Assembly: GCA_032358255.1 (NCBI GenBank)
Contig: JAULBX010006775.1
Location: 1 to 64,000, forward strand
Origin: Heterotrichella gracilis
Lineage: Eukaryota; Sar; Xanthophyceae; Tribonematales; Xanthonemataceae
Reading direction: 5' to 3'
DNA: 64,000 bases
In this document: positions 10,901 to 23,500 of the stretch, in pieces
Layout: every line of letters starts with the position of its first letter
Numbering within the stretch: position 1 is the stretch's first letter
Notes under the pieces: generated by a model
Seen by the model: only the letters and a program-made list of their open reading frames with translations
The model's database searches: none
Told to the model about the DNA's origin: nothing
Position numbers and translations under genes: made by a program

Positions 10901-12378
10901 GCTGCAGATGCCAAGATTGATACCCCAGGCATTTATGCAAGGTCAGTGTAATGGTTTGGCAAGGACATATTGCTTTAACCCGCATTGGCCATTGGCAGGC
11001 CTGATGCCACACAGCTAGCTTGCATGCAGCCTTGACTTGATTTACAACTCAGTTGCAAACCAGCAATTGTTGCTGTATACTGTCTAGCAGACCAACAAAT
11101 AGTGCAATATATATTCAACACATTACTGCCGAGACGAAGCCTACCAAATTGATCCTGAAATCTGTATTTGCCAGTGCATTCTGATGAGTTGAATCCTGGC
11201 TTCATTTCAAAGGATCCATCTGGATACGCCTGTTCCATGATGCACATATCCTCATCAGTTTCATGGTGTGTTGTATTCAAAATGGAACAGGCAAATCCAC
11301 TCACTAGCAGGGAAAGAAAGTCGCACCCTGATGTAGGCCAGGACATGTTCATCAGCCCCGGCTTCAGAGGTATCCCTGCTACAATCTGCCATGATGTACA
11401 TGACCTTGTACTGGTGCACCTGGGGTTACATCAGCATTCAATAGAGAGTCAGTGCCAGTACTTTGCATGCCGGTGACTTTCTTGCGCACAGTGACATCAT
11501 GCGCCAATGCATCGCCACTGCACGAAACTGTAACACAATACCTGGTGGCCTAGTTGCACACCTGCGCCCGCCATGCCTCGTCATACATGGATTTCCACTG
11601 TAATTTGCTCTTTGTATTTGTGATGAGCACGGTGTGCTGTAGTTCTCTGGACCTTGCAAAGGTGTCGTCATTGACATAGGTAAAAATAATAGATCCTCTA
11701 GCTTTCGTGTCCTGTACATTGCACTTGAGCTCAGAGATGTGGGTATCAGTTACGCAATCAGAATTAAACTACACCATATAACCCTGCGCGTGCTTGTAAG
11801 GGGGCTGTTACGGCACCTCACCTTTAGGAGAAGCAACTCGCCAGCACTGTGTACCTGTGGTGCAGAAGAGGGTGTCAGTGGTGGAAGGCATGCATTGTCT
11901 CTGCTTAGTAGGTGTTGCAGGAATCTTGGGCCATTGTTCCCCGTACTTAACTTACCTTTTCTTGCCAACCAAACGTTCTCTGAACAGATAAATGGCCCTG
12001 TGCCTGAGAACCGCCCTCGCGTCCCTCTAATACAGCATTCCAATGGGTTAGAGGCGTTCACTTAAGCGCTCCAGCAGTGGAGAAACCAGTGGATATGCAG
12101 CAAAGTTGCAACTTTGGGACACACACCTGTTTTGGCAGACAACCTGGCCTTCCTCAGTAGTGACATGCCTTTGTGTTGCCACTTGGTCTGCAGAGACAAC
12201 TGTTAGCACAGCCTATACACTGGGGAACCAGCAAAAGGGCAATGGGTTCACTCTGCGCTTGTTCACTTGCCTGGTGCAGCAGCGGGTCATCCCCGGTGAT
12301 CCGTGTCAAAGTGACAGAAATGTGCAGGCTGTGCACCGTACTGGAGTATCGTACACCTGGGGCTTCCATTGCTTCCAT
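7922..12378 (-). CDS. MKS1: MKS1-like B9-domain ciliary transition-zone protein with C-terminal Ig-like domain
   Basis: MKS1 is a component of the MKS/B9 module that gates the ciliary transition zone. Exons on the minus strand: 12378-12271, 12187-12127, 12026-11956, 11854-11822, 11711-11562, 11419-11327, 11229-11145, 10838-10729, 10459-10208, 9996-9835, 9555-9295, 8984-8386, 8243-7922; phases agree throughout, giving 768 aa. MKS1 hallmarks in order: VHSLHISVTLTRITG, TFGWQEK, IIFTYVNDD, MYIMADC, DEHVLAYIR with DGSFEMKPGF, then the B9 domain at about 270-450 (IVSAHDF, GITQTSQNGS, WPIMYFQ, VGYGYMPI, ITYIRVPNGHADRTLSKFGF). Beyond the usual end come about 200 low-complexity residues and a complete Ig-like domain (about 665-755; CVLEG, YVWYKNGVAVPG, VTPSDSGTYICRITCG), joined by a clean phase-2 intron. 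Intron 1 is GC-AG. Exon 8 ends in a repeated donor array. Confidence 0.9.
10688..10731 (-). repeat. Tandem 15-nt repeat of candidate 5' splice sites in MKS1
   Basis: On the minus strand, exon 8 of MKS1 runs into GCG followed by gtacgtacgggagcg, gtacgtatgggagcg and gtacgtatccc. Each unit starts with GTACGT, a plausible donor preceded by GCG. The units are 15 nt, so use of the first, second or third donor (at 10728, 10713 or 10698) would keep the frame and add 0, 5 or 10 residues (VRTGA, VRMGA). Confidence 0.75.
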
Positions 12379-13526
12379 TCAAGGGGACCAAACCACTTTC
12401 CAGCTTCCTGAAGCCACAAAACGTGACTGGTATAAACACGGCAGCAATTTGAAAAAACGTAACAGATTCAAGGGCAGCATATATACGTCAACAGGCGGGC
12501 ATCACACACACCTCCAACTTGTACTGTGATACGGCATGTCATGTGCACTCGATATGCATGGGTGCAAATATCACTGCCCGCGAGGTCGCACTGTCCGCTT
12601 AACAATGCCGCAATGCGCACAGTTGTTTGCGCGCCGAGAAGTGTATAGTTTTTGTGAGCAGTGGTTACACTGATGTGCACATCTTGAAGTATGGGAATAC
12701 CTACATGCAGACCCCACGGGCAAGTCTCCATTGAAGATCAGTCAGGGAAGGATGCCAGCGCGCTTGCATCCAGTAAGTCGTCGAAAATAAATGCACGTCA
12801 ACTTTGCAAACCTCGAGCGCTTTGTACCCACTTCACTTTGAAGTTGGCTCCCGTGAGAACACCCCGTCCCATCTCAAGGTGTTACAGCGTGTTGGTGTCA
12901 ACACCGTTGGACAAGACTGCAACACTTCTTGAGACTCATGGGATCTATTTTGTTTGCGTGGACTGGCATAGGGCAGGTGGGTTCCTCAGTGGCCTACCGT
13001 CACTGTTGCGGTATGCACGCACTTGGGCGTGCCACCTGGGCGGCGTCCAGGGTTCAGGCAGATACACTTTCTCTGCGTTCACGCAATGTGACTGCCTTGT
13101 GTTGATCATACATTTTTGTGAGACCTTATCACTTCCTGTGTAAGGTTGTGTGAAGTATACATGGCATGCATGCATATATGATCCTGCATGCATATATGAC
13201 CCAGCCCTTGCATTGCCCCGCCAGGGCACCCAGTTGTGCGCAACACTTACCAACCCAGCACTTTGTGTATTTATTGCTAGCTGGACGAGGCATAACCTGT
13301 CACTTTCGACGTATGTATGGACACATGTTGGTGGCCGGTCGGTTGTTCAAGGGCCGCTGTCTAGGTTGACAGCCCTCAAGCTCAGCCTGGTGTCCCTGCA
13401 GGGGCGTCATTCTACTGCGACCGCTTATCAAGCATGCCCATGAACAGAAGAGCTACAGGACTGAGGACCACATGGCTCGCACCATAACGGTGGTTTATTG
13501 CACACTTACAGCAATAGGTACCAACC
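12379..13526. other. Divergent intergenic region between MKS1 and TKL kinase
   Basis: Probably holds both promoters. A plus-strand open frame at 12691-13143 has no recognisable domain and no clear splice link to the kinase. The stretch carries a tandem 18-bp repeat at 13168-13203. Confidence 0.45.
13168..13203. repeat. Two tandem 18-bp copies containing GCATGCATATATGA
   Basis: Two adjacent 18-base units, GCATGCATATATGATCCT and GCATGCATATATGACCCA, lie about 320 bases before the kinase start. They combine the GCATGCAT palindrome with a TATATGA core. Confidence 0.8.
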
Positions 13527-16500
13527 ATGGCTCTACGGCACCTGCTGTGCGGATGTGCAGGCCCTCCGCAGCCCAGCACCCCCAAACCCAGCAGCGCAGG
13601 CGCCGCAAGCTCGCCTCTAAAAGCAGCAGCTTCCCCCAAGGTCACCACGTTACCCCAAACCCATGGCAGTGTCACCACCCTGTCCCCACCGCCTACACCG
13701 GCTGGAGCACCACCTGCGCTGGCAGGCACCCCTGATACAGACAGCGCGGGCCAGGCGGCTTCCCCTGGCTCTCTAGGGTGTGCAGCAGGCGGGGTACCCA
13801 GCCACCCGGATGTGCAGCTGGCTGTGGCCACCAGCCTCGTCGTGGTGCCGGCACCCACACCATCCACCATGTGGCTGGTGCGCACTGCAGACACTGCATG
13901 GCCACCCGGCCCTTCCCCGTCTGGTGCTGGGGAATCTGATTACCAGGACGTCCCCGTCTACTCTGCCTCATCCTCCCTGCAGTCCAGCCAGGTGTACAGC
14001 TTCCGCAGCGCAGCCAGCCGCAGCTATGGCGGGGGTGGGGCACAAGGGCAGGTGGAGGAGGAGGAGCGTGGCGCGCGGAATGAGCGAGATCTGGTGCTAA
14101 GGCAGCAGCAACTGGGAGAGCAAGGGGAAAATACCTGCCCCCTCCCCGCCCTTGGCGACCAGCGCTGCCCAGCACCCCAGAGTCCCTGCTCCACCCCGCC
14201 TACCACCCTCAGCCTTGACTCGCTGCGCCTGGCGTCATCACCGCAGCCATCCGTCAACCCTCTGCTTGAGCAGTATCTGGCCTCACTCAAGGGGGCGGTA
14301 CCAGAGGACCAGCTGGACAACCCAGGCAGGGAGGGCCAAGGGGGGGAGGAGGAGGGGGAGGCGTGGGTGGAGGGAGGGACGGATCATCGGTACTCCGCAA
14401 TGGAGCCTTTGGCCGTGGGAGGTGCGCATGGTGCAGGGACGATAGGGGTAGTTATGATGCTGGGTGCGGTGGTTGGTAATGGGAGTGGCAGAGGCATCTC
14501 TGTGCCTGTATGGCAGAGTGCATATAAAAGCACAGTCAGCAGTGCTTGATCAGCCTGCAGCTGTTGCACGCGCTGGCGGAGGTCTCACATGCATGCATTT
14601 GGGAACTCTTGTTGTGCAGTGCGCGAAGGGGCACTGTGTCTGCACAAGTGACACAGCCCTCTCTGTGCCTGCCGCAGGCTCCATCCCGCCTGTGTCGCTC
14701 CTGAGCCTGCCCAGCCAGTCCACCACCACCACGTCACGCCGCGCGTCAATGCCACTGCAGAAACTGAACCGCTCAACATCAATAGAAAGCAATGCGTCTC
14801 ATCAATCTTCTCACTCAGTGCCAGCAACAACGTTTCTGCGCACCAGGAGCGCCGGGAAGGGACCCTCTCAGTATGGCAGCAATGGGGTTGGAGGTGTTGA
14901 TATGAATAGCATTCAGCATTTCCGTGGTGACACCGGCGGTACACTGGATATGCCACTTGGACCCCGATTCTGTGCCCACCCTGGCAGTCAGCACAATGGC
15001 AGTGAGCAGGGTCTGGCAGGGACAGACCTGAGCATGCATGTGGCATCAGTACAGGTATGTGTTGGATGGTGCAGGCATGATATGTGACAGGGTGCATGCA
15101 TGGTGTGGAAGTGCTGATAGCCAATGGGCAACATGTAGCAAGCACTTTGTGTAGCAGGGTGAAGATGTCAACATGATGTTGCTTCACCCATATCCATATG
15201 TTGACTCACCAGAGCACCCTCCCGCAGCCTGACCTCACCCCCGGCCAGGTGGCGATGCTGGAGCAATCCTTAGCCAAGCGCAGGCGGAGCGAACGCAAGT
15301 CCATGCACCAGGCAACGGGGCCCCTTCAAGAGCACGGGGCAAATTGGCAGGTGGCACTGGCAAGGCTGAAACAAGCTCAGGTGCGGCTGGTGTATAGACC
15401 TTGGCCTGTGATGCACATAGCTGCCCCAGTCTAAAGATCCAAGCTCATGCCAACCTGTGGAGGTATCGTGCTCAGTGTTGCCCGCAATGCACATAAGTAG
15501 GTTACTGATACCCCATTTTACGTCATTTGCATCCATTTTCTTCCTTACATGCAGTCCATTTCCTACAAAGCTTGTGCAAGGGTTATGCTTTCCGTGAACT
15601 TGTCAGTTGTGTGCAGCCCCCATTGGCCAGTGCCAGCGGTGCCACCAGCCTGACCTCAGCCACAGCAGGGCGCATGCTACCCCCGCGCACCACTGGTGAT
15701 CAGGCAGCGGCGCGGGCAGTGCAGGTAGGGGCCGGCACAGCTAATGCCTGGGATGTCACACATTACCGTGTAGTCACCAGCAATGTCTATGGCACCTCTT
15801 CACCACATGCATGGAAGTCAACATTACACGTTTGCCTTGGTAGTACTACCATTGTGAATGGCGTGGAGGTTTGTGTTTCAGTCCCCTGACAAGCTCCTTC
15901 TTCCCAGACTGCCACTCGCCAGGGCCAGCGCCTGCCTCGCCTGACCTCTCGCTCCTCCTCGCGCCGTGTGTCCATTGAGCCCCCACTGCATCAGATACCA
16001 GATGTGCCGGATGAGACCCAGGACGATGGGGGCTACCCGCTGGCCTTGGAGGTGGCGCCGGGCGCACGGCGGCCAGGTACGCTGCCTAGGGGTTGCATGT
16101 GGCTGTGAGGGCGAATGATGTTGGATGGGTTAGAAGGGTCGGGAGGTGTGGCTGATGTCACACTCGTGGACCCGGATGGTTGTCCGTGATTGTTGTGCAC
16201 TTTACACAGCCTGTAGCCCCTGGCGTCTGTGCCTTTTGCGCGCCATGCAAGTGGGCCCTCATCCCTCACCCCTGTGCACCCCCCTTGCAGCATGGACCTA
16301 TGGCCCTCCCCCATCCTGGCTCCTCAGCGTGGATGGCCTGGACCTGGTGAAGGACACAAGTGGGAAACCAGTGGTGCTGGGCTCAGGGGCAGGAGGCACG
16401 ACGGTGAGAACAGGAGCGCTTGGATGGTGAAGGGTTGTGCTTGGCACCGCAGTGGCAGGGCTAATGATCGGATGAGTCTCAATATGTGTGCATGCCCGCC

Positions 16501-18516
16501 TGTCTGTTCCTGACGGTCCCCTGCGGTCACGTTCTGCCCAGCTTGGCGCCTTGCAACCCTGAAAGACCCCATCCCCCTCCAGGTGTACAAGGCGCTGTGG
16601 CAGGATGTAGAGGAGGTCGCCGTCAAGGTGCCCAAGGGGGGTGCAATGGATGCAATGATGAACAGGAGGGACCTGGCGCGTGAGATGAGCCAGCTGGTGT
16701 CGCTGACCTCGCCTCGTGTAGTTATGCTGTACGGGGTGGTGTTCAGCCCCCCTCCTGGCATGCTGGTCATGCAACTCATGGAGGGGGGCAGTCTGGCGCA
16801 GGCGCTGGAGGAAGGGAGTGTTAACTGGGGGAACAGGTGGGGAGGGCAAGGCAGGAGGGCTAGATCCGACCATTGCCAGCGGTTGTATGCGCCAGGGGGA
16901 TTGTTTGTATGTACGGGAACTGCATGCTGACAGTACAGACCAAGCCGGTCATGGCACCCTGTGCATGTTACACAGTAATAAGCAGCCATAGCTGCATAAC
17001 TGAAAGGCGTTTGCATCAAAAGGTTTGCCTCCATCAGACAACTGTGATATATCTTCCAAATCATCATGATGTGATTTTGTCAATCGCATTCCACGAATAT
17101 TAAAATCATTTGACACGAATCAACGGGGCTTATAAAACATTTTGCAGTGTGTGTAGTGGCAGATTTTTTTTGTTTGAGGTGGATGGTAGTACCCGATGGC
17201 TGTGTGGCTGTGCACATCTGCTTGGGGCAATAAATTCAACTTTCGCATCTGCACGGAGCACATGTTTTATTCCGGCCAAAGCTTTGGGCATTTCATTATA
17301 ATCATAACAAGTATTAGGCGCCAGCTGATATGCCCGACTTGGTGCCCGGTTGTTGCCTGCTTGTCCAGCGGTTGGGTCATCATCCTGGTTGCTGTGACTC
17401 GAATGATCCTGATTGTTGTGCGCAGGGGGGCGGTCATAGCTGCAGAGGTGGCGGAAGGGCTGGCCTACCTGCACTCGCGTAATGTACTTCATTTGGACCT
17501 CAGGCCCAAGAACATACTGCTGGTGCGATTACAAAGGCAGTACCACACCATGCCAGGCAGCGCAAGTGAATGCCTTTTTGTACAGGCCCATGCCTTGCTC
17601 CTCCCCCAACTTCCTCTGACTCCGCCCTCCCCCTGCAGGGGCGCGAGGGCCGTGGTGCACGCATTGCAGACGCGGGGCTGGCGCGCATGCTGCCGGGGGG
17701 CATGGGGTCCTCCTTTGATGTACACAGGAGGGGGGCTGCAGTGTTCAGGTGAGGGACTACCTTTCCCATGCATTGACCCACCATGCAATCAGTTGCCTGC
17801 TGTGCCAGAGGTTGTCTGCCTTGTGGTCGTATGCACGTGAGTAGCAATGGCACATTGGTGAGGTACAACACTGTACTAGTATTCAATCCATCAGATATGG
17901 CCACCATCTGCCACACTGGACCCAGTATCATGAAAACCTTGGCTCTTGGTGTGGGGTGAAGCATACGCAGACACGAATGTGCTATTCTGGCTTCAATGGA
18001 AGTCGCATGCACTCTATTCCATCAAATGTGCATGAATATTCTTTTGTCCCAGAATATGTACTTGAGCATCTTCCAAATCTCTATTTGTCAAGCGCTAGCC
18101 TGCCTATGCCCGGGTGGCACCCAGGGCTTCCTCCGTGCGTACCACCCACACCAACATTTTCCCTTCTGCTCTACAGTGCCCCCGAGGCCTTGTTGGGCGG
18201 CAGTGTGGGGTGGCAGGCGGACATCTACTCCTTGGGGGTGGTCATGTACGCATTGGTAGCAGGGGCGCTCCCGGAATCCTCCTCCCCCATGCCGCCCCCA
18301 TTGCCCCCACTACCCTCCCCCGCCCTCTGCCCTTCCTCCATTTCCTTGCTGGTGCACCGCTGCCTGGACCCAGACCCGCAAGCACGACCAACAGCCAAAC
18401 AAGTGCTGCACGGACTGCAGGAAGGGGGGAGGGAGGGTGGGGAGGCAATAGGCCCTAGGCCAGCGGCTGTAGGGTATAGGGAGACGCCTGCCAGTGATTC
18501 ATTGGCAACATCTTAA
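13527..18516 (+). CDS. TKL-type protein kinase with long disordered N terminus and altered catalytic motifs
   Basis: Predicted cytoplasmic tyrosine-kinase-like-group kinase. Exons: 13527-14421, 14678-15054, 15228-15380, 15617-15724, 15908-16076, 16291-16403, 16583-16836, 17426-17522, 17639-17748, 18177-18516; in phase, 871 aa. Residues 1-570 are Ser/Pro/Gln-rich and disordered, opening with MALRHLLCGCAG, whose cysteines could be acylated. The kinase domain covers about 585-845: glycine loop VLGSGAGGTT, VAIK-like lysine in EEVAVKVPK, alpha-C glutamate in LAREMSQL, catalytic loop HLDLRPKNILL, DFG replaced by DAG (RIADAGLARML), APE in SAPEALLGG, then ADIYSLGVVMYALV and LDPDPQARPTAKQVL. HRD is HLD and DLKPxN is DLRPxN, so activity is uncertain. 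No membrane segment is visible. The 589-bp intron 7 has an AT-richer middle. Confidence 0.87.
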
Positions 18517-18715
18517 AAAAGAATGGCGCAGGATGTTTTCATTGTATACATTTAGTTGCTTTTGCTGGGGTTGTTGATGACCTGTTGTTGCTGTGCACTG
18601 TTTTGTGTTGCCTGTGTCATGCTTTTCTCCACTCTCTGAGAGCTGTGGTTCCTGATGGCGCAAGGACTGGGTACTCCCAGTGTTGCATAGCATGACCTAT
18701 ATGTTGGGAGATTGA

Positions 18716-18757
18716 GGGAATCACAGGGAATCAGGGAATCAGGGAATCAGGGAAATC
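18716..18757. repeat. Short tandem repeat (GGGAATCA)n
   Basis: About five copies of the octamer GGGAATCA, the first separated from the rest by an extra CA and the last slightly altered (GGGAAATC). It lies 200 bases downstream of the kinase stop. Confidence 0.85.
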
Positions 18758-19788
18758 ATTAGTTATTACTGGTACCTGTACGTGATGCGGCGTGTTCGCC
18801 ATGCTACAGCAGGTTTGCATGCGTTGCAACTCGTATTGCAGTAGCGGTGCCAGACGACAGGACACTGTCGCAACTGCTGCAGCACGCTGTTGCCATTGCA
18901 TACCTGCCCTTGTCCTTTTCTTGTTTATATGAGAAAAATAGTGACGGGCGCGTGGGGATGGCACAAGCCCAGCGCTGTGGCCGTTTCCAGATGCCCACGT
19001 GTGCCTTAGAACAACTGCTGTATCCATGGTCTTACTAGCAGCGGAAAATTTTACATCACCCTCCGCTTCCGGATTTCCCAAAGGGTAATTAGGGTTGTAG
19101 GGCACACAAGCCCACAAGCTCCATTTTCCCATAATATTTATCTCATTAATCATTGATCATTTTCATATTTATGGATGACGTAAACCACCACCACCTTTCG
19201 AACCCTTTCCAAGCTCAATAGACCAGTTTACGTGACGCTGGGCAATGCGAACAGACACAAAATCTTTTGCTTTAAACTCGTGACAATAATCCTTCTACTG
19301 CATGAAGCCAACTTGACGTGGCTGATTTTGGGTGCAAGCCCAACCTTGCTGTCGATATCACGCACTTCTCGTGCATATTGGGTACTTGCCTGGACTGCAA
19401 CGACTTGTTAAACAGCTGTGAGCAGTCAGGCTGCTGTTTTCGCACACTTAGGTGATACAGAGTTAGGTGCCCATGGCATGTATGTCACATATAGCGATCG
19501 TGTATCCAGTGAAAGCCTACACAGTTTCGAGGCACTCTAGCGAATAGGAGCAGTTACCAACAGCCCGCTGCTCGTGCTGGCACCATATCCGCGTAGCAAG
19601 CGCTACCTGTCGCACACGCAGCAAACCGTGGTGGAGCCATCACTAAAAGGACCATACTACCTGCAATAGCTACGTCTGTCATCATTGTAGCACTAGATAT
19701 GCTGCGGCAGTCACCTGCGTACCTGCAAGTACTAGTCAGTTGGTAACAACACCCACACCTCTTCGTCCTTGCGCTGGCACTGGTGGGT

Positions 19789-19815
19789 GTTCCTGGCGTT
19801 CCTGGCGTTCCTGGC
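19789..19815. repeat. Three tandem 9-bp copies of GTTCCTGGC
   Basis: Three exact head-to-tail copies of GTTCCTGGC, followed by GCTAGCGCTGGG. A short local expansion with no known role. Confidence 0.85.
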
Positions 19816-20573
19816 GCTAGCGCTGGGTGTGGGTCCAGGTGTAGCTACACTCCCTCCCGTCGCAGCAGGACCACTGGGTGTGCAGTTTCAAGCAGCTGGG
19901 AACTCTCAGGCGTCGGTCCTTGAGGGCACGTAATGCGCTCTTCTGAGCTGTCTACAATGTTGGCGCTGGTGTTGTGGACCATGGTATGGGGCAACAAGGT
20001 GGGCCAGCCTGGTCGCTTGTATCGTACTTTCCACTATCGTTGGCTGTCCGTCACTGTAAGGTTTGCTAGGTAATACACACCGCGGCTATCTGATCCAGTA
20101 GTACTCCAGGAGGGCAAGAAGAACGTGTCTGTGCGTTGTCTCCAGGGCTTGGGGCGTTAGGGTTTAGGGTGTGGGTTGTGGGCGGATGTGGGGTTTGGGG
20201 TGCACACTAGGGCATACAGGGGAACTACGGGGAGGTATGCAAGTGACTGAACACATCAACTGACAACTTTTGTGTGCTGTACCCAATCTTTGCAGGTCCA
20301 TTTTGGGTGTGGCCTCGCCCTAGCAACAGCAACAGCACAGGTGCCCCCTGCCGGTGGTAAGCCTTGCACACCCCACCCCACCCCCACCCATGCGATGGGA
20401 AGCAATTGCAAGCCTGGTCCCAAACTGCGCGAGTATGGCTCTGCTTGATGCATTCAGTTCTGCCACAGCGAGGGTGATTACAACACCCCTGTTGCAACAT
20501 GGCTAGGGCTGGCACCTGTGAACCACGTCCCTAGGGTCCAACCACGTCCCTCAACCACCTCCCTGACATGCAG

Positions 20574-23500
20574 GCCCACTGCCAACTGCATCCCACACGC
20601 CCACTGCAACCACAGCGGGTGGCTGCCCCTGCTCTGCCACCCCCTACCCTTCCTCTGCCTACCCGGGTGTGCACCTTTCCTCCCCTGGCACCGGTTGCTA
20701 CCGCACCGACCCTGACATCCCTGGCGCCCTGCCTGTTTGCCGGGTGGAAGAGGGCGCGATGTGCACGGGGTTCAGGCCAATGGGCTCAATTCAGGGGTTT
20801 AAGTTCGATTACTGCTTAGGTGGGTGGCCATGCGTGTCGTGCAGATACTTGATTTCTTCTCTGAACACAAAACGTTTGTTTGACAGCATTTGGCAGCTCA
20901 CTTAATTGTTGGCTGTATGTGCATCACTCCTTCATTACAAACACGATGCATTGCATACACAAGCTGCGGCGCTGGGACGTTACCCAGCGCCATGAACTCA
21001 TGGCCCATGGGATGACCCCTAAAACCCTTGAGAACACCCCATGGGCTTGAGCATGGTCCAGTGTGGCGCTCACCCCTGGTCCATTCCCCACTCACCTTTG
21101 CCGCTTCCATGTGCACGCAGATGCTGCGCCTCGCACCACCTTTTCTGGTTGCACCTGCCGAACCAGCTTCTCGGTGCCGGTGCGCAGCATGAACTACACA
21201 ATTGAAGCAGCCGGCACCTGTGTGTCCATCCCCGGCGACCCTGACCGGGATGCGCGCCCCTGGTGCCCTATTCAGCCTGGCACATGTGACAGTGGAGCAG
21301 CAGCTGGAAAGGATTGGGACTACTGCACAGCTCCTGTGGCCAGCTGCCTTATCAGCGCCACCTCCCCCTTTGGTCCAAACATTTCCTGGACTAACCACCT
21401 GTACCTGGGGGCAGGCACGCCATCCATTCAGCGCACACGGCTGGACAAGAACAAGGCTGTTCATGTGAGCATGCATTCAATGAGACTGGCACAACCATGC
21501 ACATATGGGAGAAATCCATTAACTCTGCATGATGACCCTACATTTAGGGGTAGCAGGCGCGTGCTGGTGTGGTGGTGGGATGGTGTGGAGGTGGGATGGT
21601 GGAATGGTGCTTTTGTGCAAATGCATGGGGCGGTTGGTTAGTACACAGGTGGCATTGGTGCAGGTATGGGAGCCAATTTGTGTAGCTATCATTGTAGTGG
21701 GGAGAAGGACTACTGTAGCACGTGTGCTTGTATTGGTTTGCAGTATTCTGGCTTTCCTTATGACAACTCCTTGTGTCCACCCCCGTCCTGCAGGATTTTA
21801 CTGCGGAGCAGCAGGCAGCTTCGCGCCTGACAGTGCTCTGCAATTGCACAGAGTCTGCACAGGATTGCGAACGGAACCTGAAGAATGTAATGGTGGGGAC
21901 AGCATGCGGACAGATATATATATGTTTTTTGTGTGAAGGAGATTGTGAACCATGATCATTGCGCCACGTTCATGTGATTATATTCTCCACCCTTAGATAG
22001 GCACAGAATGTGCAGGGTACTGCGCCCGTGTGCGGCGCGCGAGGCTTGTGCCTGGGGTGTGCCCACCAGGGCTCTAAAAGTTGAGCGCAGAAATTTATTG
22101 AACATTGGATATGTACAACCTGCATGGTATAGATCTATTGGGCGTGATCTGTAAATTACATCAAAGGAAAAATGTAAAATCAATGTAACCATTCTATAGA
22201 TTATGTAATTTTGTATATATTTTGTGTGAATATGTGGTCTAACTTATTGCACAATAAATGTCTAAGTAATACATGCAAGATAAAGCAGGGTTAATTTTAA
22301 ATTAACAGATATGATGTGAATTGCGGGGTTAGGTCCCTGAATGTGACTGTCAAATAAAATCTTGTAATCTTGTAATTGTTTATAATATAATGGCATTATC
22401 CCGCGCACCCAATGTGCACCGAGCACTCAAAGGGTGCGCCCCACGCATTCTCAAAATCTCCGTGCACTGCACCCTGAGATATACAGTCCTGTACCACCCC
22501 TTACCTATAACAAGTTCCTTTTTTTCATCCCCAGTCATTTTCCCAGCTGTCTACCTCAACCGCCAACTTGACCCTTGTGGTGGACTCATCCAAGGCCGGC
22601 TCCTTCAGCTTGGCCCACTGCCTGGGTGCAAGGGGTTGCTCCATAACAGGGCTGCAGGCGGAGATGGGGGGATCAGCGGTGGCGCGATGGCAGGAGGAGA
22701 GTGCTGCTGAGCTGCTGTACACGCCTGGCCCAGGGTCAGGAGAAGCGGGTGCGTCGGCCTGGGAACGGGCTGGAGGCTCTATGGGATCTATTTGCAGGGA
22801 TCATGCAAATACGACAAGCCGCTGCTGCATGCATTCTAGCTGCGTTGCACTGTTTATGTAACATCTCTGCTCTATTGTTAGTGCACTTGCAATACCATTG
22901 GCTGTGTGCAATCACTGCTAAGGTGATCGCATCAACAGTCCCAGCCTGGACTTTGCGGATCGTGCACCAATCCCCCGCTCATCCCCTTGCCCCCAGCCCC
23001 CTCTGCCTGGTGCAACCTGCGCCTGTGCCCCATCCTCGTGCGTGTGGCGTCGCCAGAGCTGCGTGACCTGCGGTGTGCCCATCCCATCATGACCACATGG
23101 AGCGCGCCCCTAGGTGCCACGCAGGTGCTTGTGGAGGTGGACAAGCAGGTGCGGGACAGGCACTGTAGTGGGACATGGCCAATGTGTACCCAAGATGGCA
23201 CGCACACTATGTCTTACGTCAAGTAGGTGCCCTGCTGCAGCTCATATTATTGGTACCTACTTACAAGGTATGCGCACCAAGGCACAGCTGCTACAGCCTG
23301 CCGCCCCCCCCACCTGCTGGACACCGCTCGAGTGCCTCATCTGTGTCCTTGGCATGCCCTGTAGCAGCTGCCACCTCCCTACATGCTGGTGTGCGCTCGT
23401 TCCCTTGACCCCTGGGCTCTTCTGCAGGCCAAGTTGCAGCTGGCCGGTGTCCAGGCTGCAGTGATGGAGTGTGGATGCAGAAACATGTCGGATTGCGGGG

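Larger units (their letters stand above)
18517..20573. other. Intergenic region between the two kinase genes
   Basis: About 2 kb without a supported coding exon except possibly 20296-20340 (PFWVWPRPSNSNST), whose phase would fit the next gene's first firm exon. It contains small tandem repeats (18716-18757, 19789-19815) and a degenerate telomere-like TTAGGGTTTAGGG at 20157-20169. The receptor-kinase promoter and leader exon must lie in its right part. Confidence 0.45.

Noticed and set aside
12691-13143. 150-residue plus-strand open frame upstream of the TKL kinase
   Set aside because: No recognisable domain, no donor that joins in phase to the kinase ATG exon, and the kinase has a good ATG of its own.
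17196-17840. Plus-strand open frame spanning kinase exon 8 and neighbouring introns
   Set aside because: Only 17426-17522 carries kinase motifs; the flanks contain clear acceptor and donor sites and the frame simply stays open through the introns.
20898-21476. 192-residue minus-strand open frame
   Set aside because: Antisense to the receptor-kinase cysteine-rich exon, which has correct splice phases; no domain found.
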